Assembly: GCA_964507185.1 (NCBI GenBank)
Contig: CAZDOY010000003.1
Location: forward strand, 1-64,000
Source of the DNA: CAVRTJ01 sp964507185
Lineage (GTDB): Bacteria > Acidobacteriota > UBA4820 > DSQY01
Direction: 5' to 3'
DNA: 64,000 nucleotides
Shown: positions 41,173 to 49,909 of the stretch, in pieces
How positions within the stretch are numbered: position 1 is the stretch's first letter
How the letters are laid out: every line of letters starts with the position of its first letter
The notes under the pieces: model-generated
Seen by the model: only the letters and a program-made list of their open reading frames with translations
Told to the model about the DNA's origin: nothing
Databases searched by the model: none
Program-made: the position numbers and the translations under genes

Positions 41173-42906
41173 TCAAGCCTCCATTTCCTGCAGCAGCGCG
41201 ATATCCCGGTAATAGCCTTCGGCGGCCATGAGTTCTTCGTGGGTGCCGCTTTGCAAAATCCTGCCTCTTCCGAGGCAGAGGATGCGGTCCAGGTCCCTGA
41301 CCGCGCTCACCCTGTGGCTGACAACGATGGTCGTTCTGTCGCGTCCGATCCTTCCGAGACCCGATAGGATTGCGCTCTCTGTCTCTGCATCGACGGCTGA
41401 AAGCGTGTCGTCGAGCACCAGGATCGGGGCTTTCTTGAGCAGGGCCCTGGCCAGGCAAAGCCGTTGCTTCTGACCTCCGGACAAGGTGATGCCCCGCTCG
41501 CCCAGGAGGGTCTCGTACCCGCGGGGGAATTCGAGGATCTCTTCGTGAAGGGCCGCGATGCGACACACTGTTTCGAGGTCCTCCCGGGAGGCGGCCGCTT
41601 CTCCCAATCTCAGGTTCTCTGCGATGGTATCGCTGAAGAGGAAAGCCTCCTGGGGGACGTAGGCCACGGCCGCGCGGAGAACGTCCACCGGGATGTCCCG
41701 CACGTCCCGTCCATCGACGAACAGCATCTCTCTCGGCGGATCGTAGAGGCGGCACAGGAGCTGGACTATCGTGCTTTTCCCGGATCCCACCTCGCCCACG
41801 ATGCCCAGCGACTGTCCGGCGCCGACATCGAAACTGACGCCGTTCACCGCCGGCGCGCCGTCGGGTGTGTAGGCGAAGCGCAGGCCCCTCGCCGCGATCC
41901 GTCCTTCCACACGGGGCAGTTCCGATCCGCCCGGCGAGCGTTCTTCGAAATCCCGGATGTTCAGGAGGGCGTTTATCCGGTCCATGGAGGCGGCCGCGCG
42001 CTGGATTAGGCTTAGCATCCATCCGGCGGCCACCATGGGCCAGGTCAGCATGCCCAGGTAGGACACGAAGGCCACGAACGAGCCCATGGAGGTCTGCCCG
42101 CTCAGCACCCGCGCGCCGCCCACGCCCAGGAGTATGGCCACGCAGCTGCCAGCCAGCAGCAGGACGGCGGGATGGAAAAGCGCATTGATGTGCACGTAGC
42201 GCATGTATTTCCTGTAATAGTCCGCATTTTTGACGTCGAAATCTCCGCAGTCTGTCGCCTCGCGGTCATATGCCCTCAGAACGCGCATGCCCGAAATGGA
42301 CTCCCGCGACTTCTCGGTCAGCGTTTCGAACGAGGCCTGCACCCTGTCCCACCTCTCGTAGATGGCTCTGAGCGAAAGGGCCATGAGCAGGGCCAGGAAG
42401 GGAAGGGGAAGGATCGTCCAGAGGGCCAGGACGTGGTCGAGCCAGAACATGGCGCCCACGGCGACGATGGCGTAAACGGAGGCGTCGAAACCCGCCACGA
42501 AACCCATGGCGATGGCCTGTCTGACCGATTCCACGTCGTTGGTGGCCAGCGCCATGAACTCACCCGTTTTCGTCTTGGAAAAGAAACGCGTGGACAGGGC
42601 GTAGGCGTGGTCGAGGATGCGATTCCTGAGATCGTACTCGGCGCGCCTGGCCATGGAGAAGAAAAAATGGCGCCACGCGAAGCGGAAGACCGCTATGGCC
42701 GCGGCGAGGCCGAGCAGGATGAGGGCCTGGCGCCCCACCCAGGCCCTGGTGATGGTCGATCCCACCAGCCCGTCCACAACGCCCTTCACGACGAGCGGAA
42801 TGGCGAGTTGGGCGGCGTCCACCACCAGAAGGCAGAGGATGCCCAGGGCGGCCTTCGCACGGAATCGCCAGAAAATCTTTAATATGTCCAGAGCGCCTCT
42901 GCTCAC
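41173..42906 (-). CDS. ABC exporter half-transporter (degenerate-site partner)
   Basis: ABC exporter subunit of 577 aa with six membrane helices and a C-terminal ATPase domain. Walker A is GEVGSGKST, the signature is LSGGQKQR, and the H-loop is VVSHR. The Walker B end reads LVLDDTLSAVD, with aspartate where the catalytic glutamate normally sits, as in the degenerate-site subunits of heterodimeric exporters. GTG 42906 follows AGAAAGAGAG and is preferred. GTG 42942 would add 12 residues. It is transcribed into the catalytic partner gene. Confidence 0.9.
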   Translation of the reverse strand: MSRGALDILKIFWRFRAKAALGILCLLVVDAAQLAIPLVVKGVVDGLVGSTITRAWVGRQALILLGLAAAIAVFRFAWRHFFFSMARRAEYDLRNRILDHAYALSTRFFSKTKTGEFMALATNDVESVRQAIAMGFVAGFDASVYAIVAVGAMFWLDHVLALWTILPLPFLALLMALSLRAIYERWDRVQASFETLTEKSRESISGMRVLRAYDREATDCGDFDVKNADYYRKYMRYVHINALFHPAVLLLAGSCVAILLGVGGARVLSGQTSMGSFVAFVSYLGMLTWPMVAAGWMLSLIQRAAASMDRINALLNIRDFEERSPGGSELPRVEGRIAARGLRFAYTPDGAPAVNGVSFDVGAGQSLGIVGEVGSGKSTIVQLLCRLYDPPREMLFVDGRDVRDIPVDVLRAAVAYVPQEAFLFSDTIAENLRLGEAAASREDLETVCRIAALHEEILEFPRGYETLLGERGITLSGGQKQRLCLARALLKKAPILVLDDTLSAVDAETESAILSGLGRIGRDRTTIVVSHRVSAVRDLDRILCLGRGRILQSGTHEELMAAEGYYRDIALLQEMEA

Positions 42907-43017
42907 GATCACTCTCTTTCTAAAAGGGATATTGTAGCCCACCCTCGCGGCTTAGTAACGAACCGGCGCGGGGCACGGTCTATTGCAGGTGTCGAAAAAG
43001 GCGGGTGCGGCGGCCGT

Positions 43018-43791
43018 TCAGCCGGGTTTCTGCCGTTGCTGGTTTTGCGGCGTGCCGCCGGGCTGAACGGGCCCGCGGGGTCCCATTGGCGGGGGGATGA
43101 CGAGGGGCGAGAAGAACCATTCGTCGTAGTATTTCTTGCTGCGGAAGTCCTGGAAAGCCTTTTCGTGGAGCTTGCAGTAGACTCCGAGGATGGGCTGGCC
43201 CTCCTTGCCGTCGAGCCTGAACGGCAGGACCATGACATGGCCTAGTGTGCCTTTCCCGAAGCCGTCCGGCGCTCCGGTCCCACCCGATCCACCCGTGTCC
43301 TTTCCCACCGGCGGTTTCGCGCCGCCGGTCGGGGGCTTCGGGGGCGTCGTCGATCCGGGGCTGCTGCTCATGGGACCGCCCCCCTGCGGGGTGTAAATTG
43401 GTTTTCCGTCCTTGCCGATCGTGACGATTGTCGTACCCGGCGCAAGCAGTCCCCACTTGCCGTCCCGGGCGAAGGGATTCGAGTAAAGATGCCGCATGTA
43501 GCGGATCCGCTTGGGACCGCCCGGCTTCATCAGGTCTTTGAGGTGGGTGGGAAACGTGCCGTGGTTTTCCATCATGTAGCGGCGGATGGCTTCGGTGTAC
43601 TCCTCACCCCTGAAGACGAGTTCCTTTTCTCGTTCCCGGTGCATCACGATGGACGCAGGCTGGACGGCGGCCATCAGCAGAACGGCCAGCACGAAGAGCG
43701 ACACGAGGACCCATATGAAGATGACGCCGCGCTCGCCGCCAGCGCTCCCTTCGAAAATGCGTCTCAAGTGCCGGCCCGCGCGCGTACCCAT
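43018..43791 (-). CDS. Type II secretion/type IV pilus-like pseudopilin-type protein, Pro-rich
   Basis: A 257-aa protein whose N-terminus (RGVIFIWVLVSLFVLAVLLMAAVQ) is a pilin-like hydrophobic helix following E-R-G, with a long amphipathic continuation (MHREREKELVFRGEEYTEAIRRYM). The strict G-F-x3-E leader is not present. The soluble domain contains YPT-like GTFPTHLKDLMKP, and a Gly/Pro-rich linker (about 140-190) ends in a Pro-rich tail. It is the last gene of the secretion block and its start lies within 2 bp of the upstream pseudopilin stop. The role is probably a minor pseudopilin. The nature of the start site is less certain. Confidence 0.75.
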   Translation of the reverse strand: MGTRAGRHLRRIFEGSAGGERGVIFIWVLVSLFVLAVLLMAAVQPASIVMHREREKELVFRGEEYTEAIRRYMMENHGTFPTHLKDLMKPGGPKRIRYMRHLYSNPFARDGKWGLLAPGTTIVTIGKDGKPIYTPQGGGPMSSSPGSTTPPKPPTGGAKPPVGKDTGGSGGTGAPDGFGKGTLGHVMVLPFRLDGKEGQPILGVYCKLHEKAFQDFRSKKYYDEWFFSPLVIPPPMGPRGPVQPGGTPQNQQRQKPG

Positions 43792-43792
43792 C

Positions 43793-44317
43793 TCACCAGT
43801 CCTTGTACTTGGGATCCGCCGAGTGCACGTCCCAGACGCCTCCGGTATCCTGGCCCTCGGTGGGCTCCAGCTGGCCCTGGTCGTTGCCGGAATAGGGCAC
43901 CGTCACCCAGTTGGCCTGGCGCGTCATGGGATCCACGGGCAACGCCCGAAGGTACCCATCGGACACGAGTTCGTCCAGCGAACCGGGGTATTTCCCCTTG
44001 TCCGCGTAGTATTGATCGATGCAGTCCCTCAAGACGAACAGGTTCTGCTTGAGGACCGTCTCCCTCGCCCGAAGGACGATTCCCCGGTAGGTCGGCACCG
44101 CCATGCTGACGAGGATGCCGATGATGGCCACGACCACCATCAGTTCGATGAGGGTGAAGCCGCCCTCTCCACGAGCTTCCCGGCGCCGTCCCGGCACCGC
44201 GGCGGCACGGCCGAACGCCGAAGCGGGGTTCGATGAGATGCGCTCCCCGCGTGCGGCGGTTCCTGTCGCGCTCCGGCCCAGTCTCTTTATCATGTCCTCC
44301 ATCCCTTCATGGCTCAT
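43793..44317 (-). CDS. GspG-type pseudopilin
   Basis: About 174 aa with a prepilin cleavage motif: GEGGFTLIELMVVVAIIGILVSM, where cleavage follows the glycine and the +5 glutamate (IELM) is retained. The leader before it is very long (about 50 residues, basic), so translation may start later than ATG 44317; GTG 44320 is also possible. The soluble domain shows LRDCIDQYYADKGKYPGSLDELV and LPVDPMTRQANW, typical of GspG, and ends GVWDVHSADPKYKDW. The upstream gene has the same C-terminal layout, so the two are paralogues. It would need a prepilin peptidase encoded elsewhere. Confidence 0.88.
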   Translation of the reverse strand: MSHEGMEDMIKRLGRSATGTAARGERISSNPASAFGRAAAVPGRRREARGEGGFTLIELMVVVAIIGILVSMAVPTYRGIVLRARETVLKQNLFVLRDCIDQYYADKGKYPGSLDELVSDGYLRALPVDPMTRQANWVTVPYSGNDQGQLEPTEGQDTGGVWDVHSADPKYKDW

Positions 44318-44327
44318 CACCGCCCCG

Positions 44328-44807
44328 CTACCATTCGTTGTAGTGCGTCTTTCCGTCCAGGGCCAGCGCGGTACTCTGGGAATAGACGTCGTATACGTTT
44401 TCGCCGCCCCACATGGTCGAGTCAGGGTCGTCCCGGGTGGATCTGAGGCCCCAGTCGGCCTCGTTGGTCATGGGATCGATGGGGATCCGTCTGAGGAAGC
44501 GGATCTTCTTACCCGTCGGGTCCCCCGCCAGCTCGACCCCGTCCACGAGCGTTTCGAGGTCGGGAGGGTAGAAATCCTGCGAAACGTCTGTCTGGGTAAT
44601 AAGCCCCTGGACCGCATAGCGGTGGTACTCGTCGATGGCCCTGCGCATTACCCGCAAGTCCCTCTTGAGCTCCACTTCCTTCGCGCGCCTGGCCATGATC
44701 TGCTGGGCCGGGATGGCGACCATGGCGAGGATCGCCAGGAGCGCCACCGCCAGCCCCACCTCGAAGAGAGAGATGCCCTTTTCGCGCGAACGGCCGATCT
44801 CCTTCAC
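44328..44807 (-). CDS. GspG-like pseudopilin (paralogue)
   Basis: A 159-aa protein starting at GTG 44807, with AGGAGG nine bases upstream. The prepilin motif is EKGISLFEVGLAVALLAILAMVAIP, where glycine and the +5 glutamate are present but the first mature residue is Ile instead of Phe. The soluble region reads MRRAIDEYHRYAVQG...FYPPDLETLVDG and RIPIDPMTNEADWGLRSTRDD, and ends GENVYDVYSQS...HYNEW, matching the C-terminal layout of the next gene. It lies six bp after the secretin stop. Confidence 0.87.
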   Translation of the reverse strand: MKEIGRSREKGISLFEVGLAVALLAILAMVAIPAQQIMARRAKEVELKRDLRVMRRAIDEYHRYAVQGLITQTDVSQDFYPPDLETLVDGVELAGDPTGKKIRFLRRIPIDPMTNEADWGLRSTRDDPDSTMWGGENVYDVYSQSTALALDGKTHYNEW

Positions 44808-44812
44808 GTGTA

Positions 44813-47188
44813 TCAGCCTCCTGTCTTTGCGCCCCCTCCGCCGGGGGCCGGGGGCGCCGCGCTCACGGTGACCGTGGCGAAGGCCGGAGGCATGGGTACG
44901 GACTGGTCTCCCACGCCCACGGCCTGGGCGCCGGATATTTCGATCCTGCCGGTTCCTGCCTTCTCGGCCACGAAACGAATCCGGGCGACGAGTCCGGACC
45001 CCGATGCGCCCGAATTGTCTGCCCGCGCCATGTTCAGCCCCACGGTACCGGGCCGGGCTTCCTGGCCGGAGAAGTTGGAGTTGACGCCGCCCATCCTGAA
45101 GAAGGTGCCCTCGTCGGCACCCTGGAACTTGAGAACGCCATCGGGGAAGTTCAGGCTCATCTGCATGCCCTTGAGTTCCTTGGCGCCGATGAGCACGAGA
45201 TTCACGATTACGGGCTCGCCCACCCTGGCCTGGATGCTCGTCGGGCTGACCAGAAGCCTGCCGGCCTGCGGCGTTGCGCCGGGTTTCTGCGTGTCGTTGC
45301 CCTCGGCCGACTTGCCCTGGTCCCCGGAAGAACTGCCGGGCTCCGCCTCGACCGTGTTCTTGGGTGTGCCGGAGGACGGCGGCGCAACTGCCGGCCCGGA
45401 CGCGAAGGGCGAAGGCTGGGACCCGCCTAGGGAGGGTTTGTCCGACGTGCCGACGTACAGAGGCTCGAGGTTCTGCTCGGTGATGTTGGGCATGCGGATG
45501 ATGTGGGGCGTGACCAGCATGACCACGTCGCTGGAAGTCTCCGTCTTTTCGTTTTGGGAAAACAGGTGCCCCAGGACCGGAATTTCGCTCAGGCCCGGCA
45601 GGCCCGTAAGGCTCTTGGTCTTGTTCTTCTGGATGAGGCCGGCCAGCAGACTCGATTCGCCGTCCTCCAAGCGAATGACCGTCGTTATCTCCCTCGTGCC
45701 GAGTGTCGGCTGGGCGGGTGTCAAACCGCTTGCCTTCCCCGGGTCGGCAATATTGGACACCTCCGCCTTCAACTTCAGCGTGATTTCCCGGTTGAAGTGC
45801 ACTTTGGGCTCGACTTCAATCTTCACGCCTATATCCTGATACGTGTAGGACGTAATAGGAGTATAGTTTGTCGTAGTCCCTGTGGCGCCCAAGTATTGGT
45901 TGGCCGTGGCGATGGGGATTCTCTGGCCGATGTGAACGGAGGCCTTTTGCCCCTCCATGACGCGAAGCTGGGGCTTGGCGAGGATCTGGGTGCCACTGTT
46001 GGAAAGAAGCATGTTGACGAGCAGGTTGGGCACCGGGGAAAAGAACAGGTTGTGGCTCAGGGTCCGGCCGAGTTCGTTGAGAGGAACTGGCGGACCAGTC
46101 CCCAAACCTGTGCTCGTCGTTGACGACCCGCCACTCGTACCGGTGGTCGTTGTGGTCACCAGATTGTGTCCGGGCCCCAGGGTGAAAGTCACCCCCTTGC
46201 TTGCATCATAGCCGCTAAGCTGAATACCGAGGTTGCGGGTGAAAGAGGAATTCACCTCCAGCAACTCCACGTCCACGAGAACCTCCCCCTTGCTCTTGTC
46301 GTTGTTTTCGATGATGCGCTGGGCGACGGCCACGTTTTCGGGCGTGTCCTCGATGGTGATGGAGTTGAGCTCCTGGTTCATGGCCATCTTGCGCACCTGG
46401 AGGATCGACCGCACGAGCTGGAAGATGTCCTTGGCGTTCGCATTCGACAGGTAGAACGTGCGGATGACCTCGTCCTGGTACTCGTCCCGCTTCTGCTTGG
46501 TATCCGGGACGACGATGAGCGAGTGGGGGTCCAGCACCTTGTAGAAGTTCTTGGTCTGGAGCATCAGGTAGTCCAGGACCTGGGCCAGGTCCACCTTGGC
46601 GAAGTCCACGGTCACTCTCTTGTTCTGGTCCACCTTGTCGTCGTAGAGGAAGTTGATGCCGCTGGCCTTGGAGATTGCGTTCAGGATCGTCTTGAGGGGG
46701 GTGTCCTTGAACTTCAGGACGATGGGGATGTTGGAGGCGGGATCCAACTGCGGCACGCCCGTCTGCTTCTCAGCCTGTTTTTTCAACTGCTCAAGCGACA
46801 TTTGTGACGAGCGCCTCTGCTCGGCCTCCTTGGCCGCGGCCGCGTTTATGACCTTTTGGAGCGTATTTCTTGCGTATTGGTTGCCCGGATCGAGTTGCAG
46901 GGCCTTGTTGAGTTCCACGGCGGCCTGGTCCAGATTGCCGTGAGCCATGGCCATCTTGCCCTTGTCGAAGTGCTTCTGCGATGCCGTCAGCTTGGCCCTC
47001 ACAAGCGTCGTCTTGTACTTCACGTTATGCGGACTGGTCTTTTCGGCCTGCTGGAACTGCTTCACGGCGTCGTCGTACATGCCCTTGTCGAGCAGGTATT
47101 GGCCCTTGTGGTAGGCGCCGGCGCCGCACGACGCGAAGAGGGCCAGCAGGCTCATCGAAAACATGAGTAGGAGGATCCTTGATTTCAC
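44813..47188 (-). CDS. Secretin (PilQ/GspD family) lipoprotein with N-terminal TPRs and a C-terminal cohesin-like domain
   Basis: Outer-membrane secretin of 791 aa. The N-terminus is a lipoprotein signal with a lipobox (ALFASC, Cys21), then TPR-like repeats (YLLDKGMYDDAVKQFQQAEKTSP; LDQAAVELNKALQLDPGN). N-domains (about 155-310, TPLKTILNAISKASGINFLYDDKV and NAKDIFQLVRSIL) lead to the secretin pore (about 345-555) with VSNIADPGKASGL-like and LLAGLIQKNKTKSLTGLPGLSEIPVLGHLFS. After a Pro/Ser-rich linker (about 570-640) the last ~150 residues resemble a cohesin domain (VGEPVIVNLVLIGAKELKGMQMSLNFPDGVLKF...). It starts at GTG 47188, overlapping the ribosome site of the PilP gene end. Confidence 0.9.
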   Translation of the reverse strand: MKSRILLLMFSMSLLALFASCGAGAYHKGQYLLDKGMYDDAVKQFQQAEKTSPHNVKYKTTLVRAKLTASQKHFDKGKMAMAHGNLDQAAVELNKALQLDPGNQYARNTLQKVINAAAAKEAEQRRSSQMSLEQLKKQAEKQTGVPQLDPASNIPIVLKFKDTPLKTILNAISKASGINFLYDDKVDQNKRVTVDFAKVDLAQVLDYLMLQTKNFYKVLDPHSLIVVPDTKQKRDEYQDEVIRTFYLSNANAKDIFQLVRSILQVRKMAMNQELNSITIEDTPENVAVAQRIIENNDKSKGEVLVDVELLEVNSSFTRNLGIQLSGYDASKGVTFTLGPGHNLVTTTTTGTSGGSSTTSTGLGTGPPVPLNELGRTLSHNLFFSPVPNLLVNMLLSNSGTQILAKPQLRVMEGQKASVHIGQRIPIATANQYLGATGTTTNYTPITSYTYQDIGVKIEVEPKVHFNREITLKLKAEVSNIADPGKASGLTPAQPTLGTREITTVIRLEDGESSLLAGLIQKNKTKSLTGLPGLSEIPVLGHLFSQNEKTETSSDVVMLVTPHIIRMPNITEQNLEPLYVGTSDKPSLGGSQPSPFASGPAVAPPSSGTPKNTVEAEPGSSSGDQGKSAEGNDTQKPGATPQAGRLLVSPTSIQARVGEPVIVNLVLIGAKELKGMQMSLNFPDGVLKFQGADEGTFFRMGGVNSNFSGQEARPGTVGLNMARADNSGASGSGLVARIRFVAEKAGTGRIEISGAQAVGVGDQSVPMPPAFATVTVSAAPPAPGGGGAKTGG

Positions 47189-47189
47189 C

Positions 47190-47801
47190 TTACTTCCCTC
47201 CTCCGGACAGGGGAATGCGCTCTGTTTGCTTGAATCCCTGAAATCCTATCTCTGCGGATTCGTATCCGATATTCAGGATTTTATACTTGGACATGACCGT
47301 GTCGCCCTTTTTCGCGAGGATGACGTCCTGGGCTCCGCGGCTCACGAAGACGCCGATTCTGCTGTCGGGGTGACCGAAGTACCCGACAAAGTTGATGGTG
47401 ACCTGTGGCGGCGCCGGCGGCGGCGGGTTCTTTCTCAATTCCTCCGTCCTTTTCTGCTGCTGCGCCTGGGCTTCCTTCGCGGCCTCGGCGGCTGCCTTGG
47501 CGGCCTTTTCGGCCTCCTCCTTCTTCTTTGCCAGAACGGCCGGATCCTGTTCGAAGGCGAAGAGGTTCCTCGGCGGTTCATCCTTCGAGACGGCCGAGGG
47601 TGTGAGATTGTCTAGGCTGAGAAGGGGAATCGCCGCAGGGTGGGCGGCCGCGGCGTGCCGCCTGGGGCTCCGGGCCGGTCCTCCGTCGTTCCCTTCCACA
47701 TCCGGGACTTGCCGCCCCGACGTGGAGGTCATTCCGCTGCAACCTCCAATGCATCCCGCCACCAGGGCGCAGGCCAGGAACGAGGCTAACCGTCGCTTCA
47801 T
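47190..47801 (-). CDS. pilP: PilP-like pilus/secretion lipoprotein
   Basis: A 203-aa lipoprotein with signal and lipobox (VAGCIGGC). A long Ala/Lys/Glu coiled stretch (about 88-120) leads to a compact beta domain (INFVGYFGHPDSRIGVFV...ILAKKGDTVMSKYKILNIGYESAEIGF). The domain resembles the PilP/GspC HR domain (I.F.GY....I...V..G......KG..V...Y.I..I....) that contacts the secretin. Its place between the PilO-like gene and the secretin fits PilP. ATG 47801 overlaps the PilO stop (ATGA). Confidence 0.85.
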   Translation of the reverse strand: MKRRLASFLACALVAGCIGGCSGMTSTSGRQVPDVEGNDGGPARSPRRHAAAAHPAAIPLLSLDNLTPSAVSKDEPPRNLFAFEQDPAVLAKKKEEAEKAAKAAAEAAKEAQAQQQKRTEELRKNPPPPAPPQVTINFVGYFGHPDSRIGVFVSRGAQDVILAKKGDTVMSKYKILNIGYESAEIGFQGFKQTERIPLSGGGK

Positions 47802-48421
47802 GCCGGGCCTCCTTTCCCCGTTCCGCCTTCCTCTTCGCCGGTGGACATGAAGTACGTGCTTACGGCGAGATTGATCTTGAGCTGCACGCCGCCCTGGGCG
47901 CTGCTCGAGAGGCTCAGCTCGTCGATGAGGAAGAACTGGGGCGACGCCTGCAGATCCTGGATGAACTTCTTGATCTCGGGGTACGTTCCGGTGAGGGGTA
48001 TATCCATGGAGACCCTGAAATACCTGTGTCCCCAGTCCGCCTTGTCCTTCCGGTCCGGGAACAGCTTATAGCCGTAGGATATGGTCTGCATCTGCAGGTT
48101 GTTGGAGTCGATGAGATGCTGTATCTCGGTCTGAACGGTCACCAGTCTCTTGTGGCGGGTCTCGAAGACCTTGTCGGACAGATCTCCGATGACTTTCTTG
48201 TCCGTACGTACCCGTTCGACGGAACTCGCCAGCGTCTGGCTCCTGTCCTCCGATTCCTTGAGAATGCGGCGGTTCGCGGTGACTTTTCCCTTTACATCCC
48301 GGGCGAACTGGTCGAGCCGGGAGACGCCGAAGAAATAGACAGCGAGGTTGAGGAAGACGACGCCGGCGCCGATTCCGAGGATGAGCGCCAGCCTTTTGAG
48401 GATGAACCGTTCAATGTTCAC
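47798..48421 (-). CDS. pilO: PilO-like alignment protein
   Basis: A 207-aa bitopic membrane protein with a single N-terminal helix (ALILGIGAGVVFLNLAVYFFGV). A coiled-coil (about 40-95) is followed by a ferredoxin-like PilO domain containing RYFRVSMDIPLTGTYPEIKKFIQDLQASPQFFLIDELSLSS. GTG 48421 lies six bases after CCGGAGG, so it is preferred over TTG 48427. It overlaps the PilN stop by 11 bp. It should pair with PilN as an inner-membrane alignment complex. Confidence 0.88.
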   Translation of the reverse strand: MNIERFILKRLALILGIGAGVVFLNLAVYFFGVSRLDQFARDVKGKVTANRRILKESEDRSQTLASSVERVRTDKKVIGDLSDKVFETRHKRLVTVQTEIQHLIDSNNLQMQTISYGYKLFPDRKDKADWGHRYFRVSMDIPLTGTYPEIKKFIQDLQASPQFFLIDELSLSSSAQGGVQLKINLAVSTYFMSTGEEEGGTGKGGPA

Positions 48422-48989
48422 GTTCAACCTCCGGAAGGTAGGTGCAGCTGATCTGGAAAGTGGTCCACGGATTATCCGTCTCCCTCTTTTCGGTCTCGAG
48501 CCGGGAATTCCTGAAGGCCGGATCCTTGAAGAGGTTGTCCTCCAGCTTCAGCAGCTCGGCCCTGGGATTGGCAACACCCCTCAGGCTCACTTCGATGGTT
48601 CCGTCCTTGGCGAATCGCGGGGATATGTTGGTGAACATGGCCCCGTAAGGTTTGATCCGCTCCAGGTCGGTGAGAAAGACGGTCCAGGAAAAGCGCTTGG
48701 CCTTGAGGATGTCGTTGACGAAATCCGCTTCCTGGGCGAACCGCGCGATGCCCCCGCTCTCGAGCACCTTCTTCTTCTGGGCCATGTCCTTGTTGAGGAC
48801 GGCAAGCCGCTGCTCCTGCTTTGCGAGTTCCGCCTTTTCCTGCCTGTACTCGCGGCCGAGGAGGAAGAAGGATGCCAGGTTGAAGATGGTGAGCGCCAGG
48901 GCGAGGCCCAAGACGGCGCCGACGGCCGCGACGGGAAAGAGCCGGTTCACGAAGGGATCGGAGGCCAGATTGATTCTCAGTGTCTTCAT
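48411..48989 (-). CDS. pilN: PilN-like alignment protein
   Basis: A 192-aa protein with the conserved cytoplasmic start INLASDP (MKTLRINLASDPFVNR), which in PilN docks into PilM. One helix follows (VAAVGAVLGLALALTIFNLASFFLLG), then a coiled coil and a small periplasmic domain containing SPRFAKDGTIEVSLRGVA. The start is fixed by ATG 48989 with GGAGGG nine bases upstream and by overlap with the PilM stop (ATGA). Confidence 0.9.
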   Translation of the reverse strand: MKTLRINLASDPFVNRLFPVAAVGAVLGLALALTIFNLASFFLLGREYRQEKAELAKQEQRLAVLNKDMAQKKKVLESGGIARFAQEADFVNDILKAKRFSWTVFLTDLERIKPYGAMFTNISPRFAKDGTIEVSLRGVANPRAELLKLEDNLFKDPAFRNSRLETEKRETDNPWTTFQISCTYLPEVEREH

Positions 48990-49909
48990 GCGCCGCCCTC
49001 CAGAAGTCCGAAGATGGGAAGGTACTCGGCGTCCCGGGAGGTGCCCGATGGCAGGGGCGGAAGGGCATCGGACAGGTCCTGCACCACCACGTCCTCTTCG
49101 ATGACATCTTCGAGCGGAAGAAAGGCGCCGCCGGGAAAACGCCGTATCAGGACCTTCTCGAGGTGCTCGCCTCCCAGCTTTTCGCGATAGTACGCCAGGG
49201 TGAGCCTGAGCTCCTGCAGCATGCGTTCGCTGACCTGCTCGTCGTCCGCCCGCACGCCGTCGAGGTCCTTGCACCGGAAGAAGAGCGGGGAGCCCTTTTC
49301 TGCGAAAAGGAACGACAGGTAGTCGGGCGTACGGTTTATGATCAGGGCGTTCCCACCTGCCGGCAGTGCGCCTTTGGCAAGCGCAAGGTTGAAGAGTTCG
49401 ATCGTGGACGAACCCACGTAGCCGACCTGGCAGCCCCTGGCGGCAAAAGCGGATTCGAGGGCCAGGACCTCCGCCACCGGACACAGCGTGACGAGGAGTT
49501 TCACAGAACCGGGGGCCCGGCTGATTATCTCGTAATCCATGCGAACGCTGTCGATGGGGTAGTTGAGGAACTTCCTGATGTGCCAGAGAATGACCTTCCG
49601 CCTCTCCTGCTCGGACCGCGGGAAGTCGCTCAGCGTAAGCACCTGGGTCTTGAAAAAAGGATCTCCGATAACGCAGCTGATCCGCTTGGGCGATCCGAGC
49701 TGCGTCATGAGGGATGCGGTGAGCGTCTCCATGGATTCCGGACCGGGCAGGTACTGCCCCTCCGGGCTCTCGAAGGTCTCCTCGTGCCGTACCAGGGGCG
49801 TTGGATCACGTTGCGCCGATCCGACGCGCAGGGCGAAGACGGCGCCCGGCTCCATCAGGACCGCCACCGGGGGCAGCGTTGGTTTAAAATACTGAAGCAG
49901 GGCCCTCAT
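48986..49909 (-). CDS. pilM: PilM-like actin-fold protein
   Basis: A 307-aa cytoplasmic protein placed first of PilM-N-O-P. The sequence is more divergent than its neighbours but shows the PilM/actin-like order: VAVLMEPGAVFALRVG (phosphate-1 region), VIGDPFFKTQVLTLSDFP, HIRKFLNYPIDSVRMDYEI, and a C-terminal LRLTLAYYREKLGGEHLEKVLI. It binds the PilN N-terminal peptide in the family. ATG 49909 overlaps the assembly ATPase stop (ATGA). Confidence 0.83.
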   Translation of the reverse strand: MRALLQYFKPTLPPVAVLMEPGAVFALRVGSAQRDPTPLVRHEETFESPEGQYLPGPESMETLTASLMTQLGSPKRISCVIGDPFFKTQVLTLSDFPRSEQERRKVILWHIRKFLNYPIDSVRMDYEIISRAPGSVKLLVTLCPVAEVLALESAFAARGCQVGYVGSSTIELFNLALAKGALPAGGNALIINRTPDYLSFLFAEKGSPLFFRCKDLDGVRADDEQVSERMLQELRLTLAYYREKLGGEHLEKVLIRRFPGGAFLPLEDVIEEDVVVQDLSDALPPLPSGTSRDAEYLPIFGLLEGGA

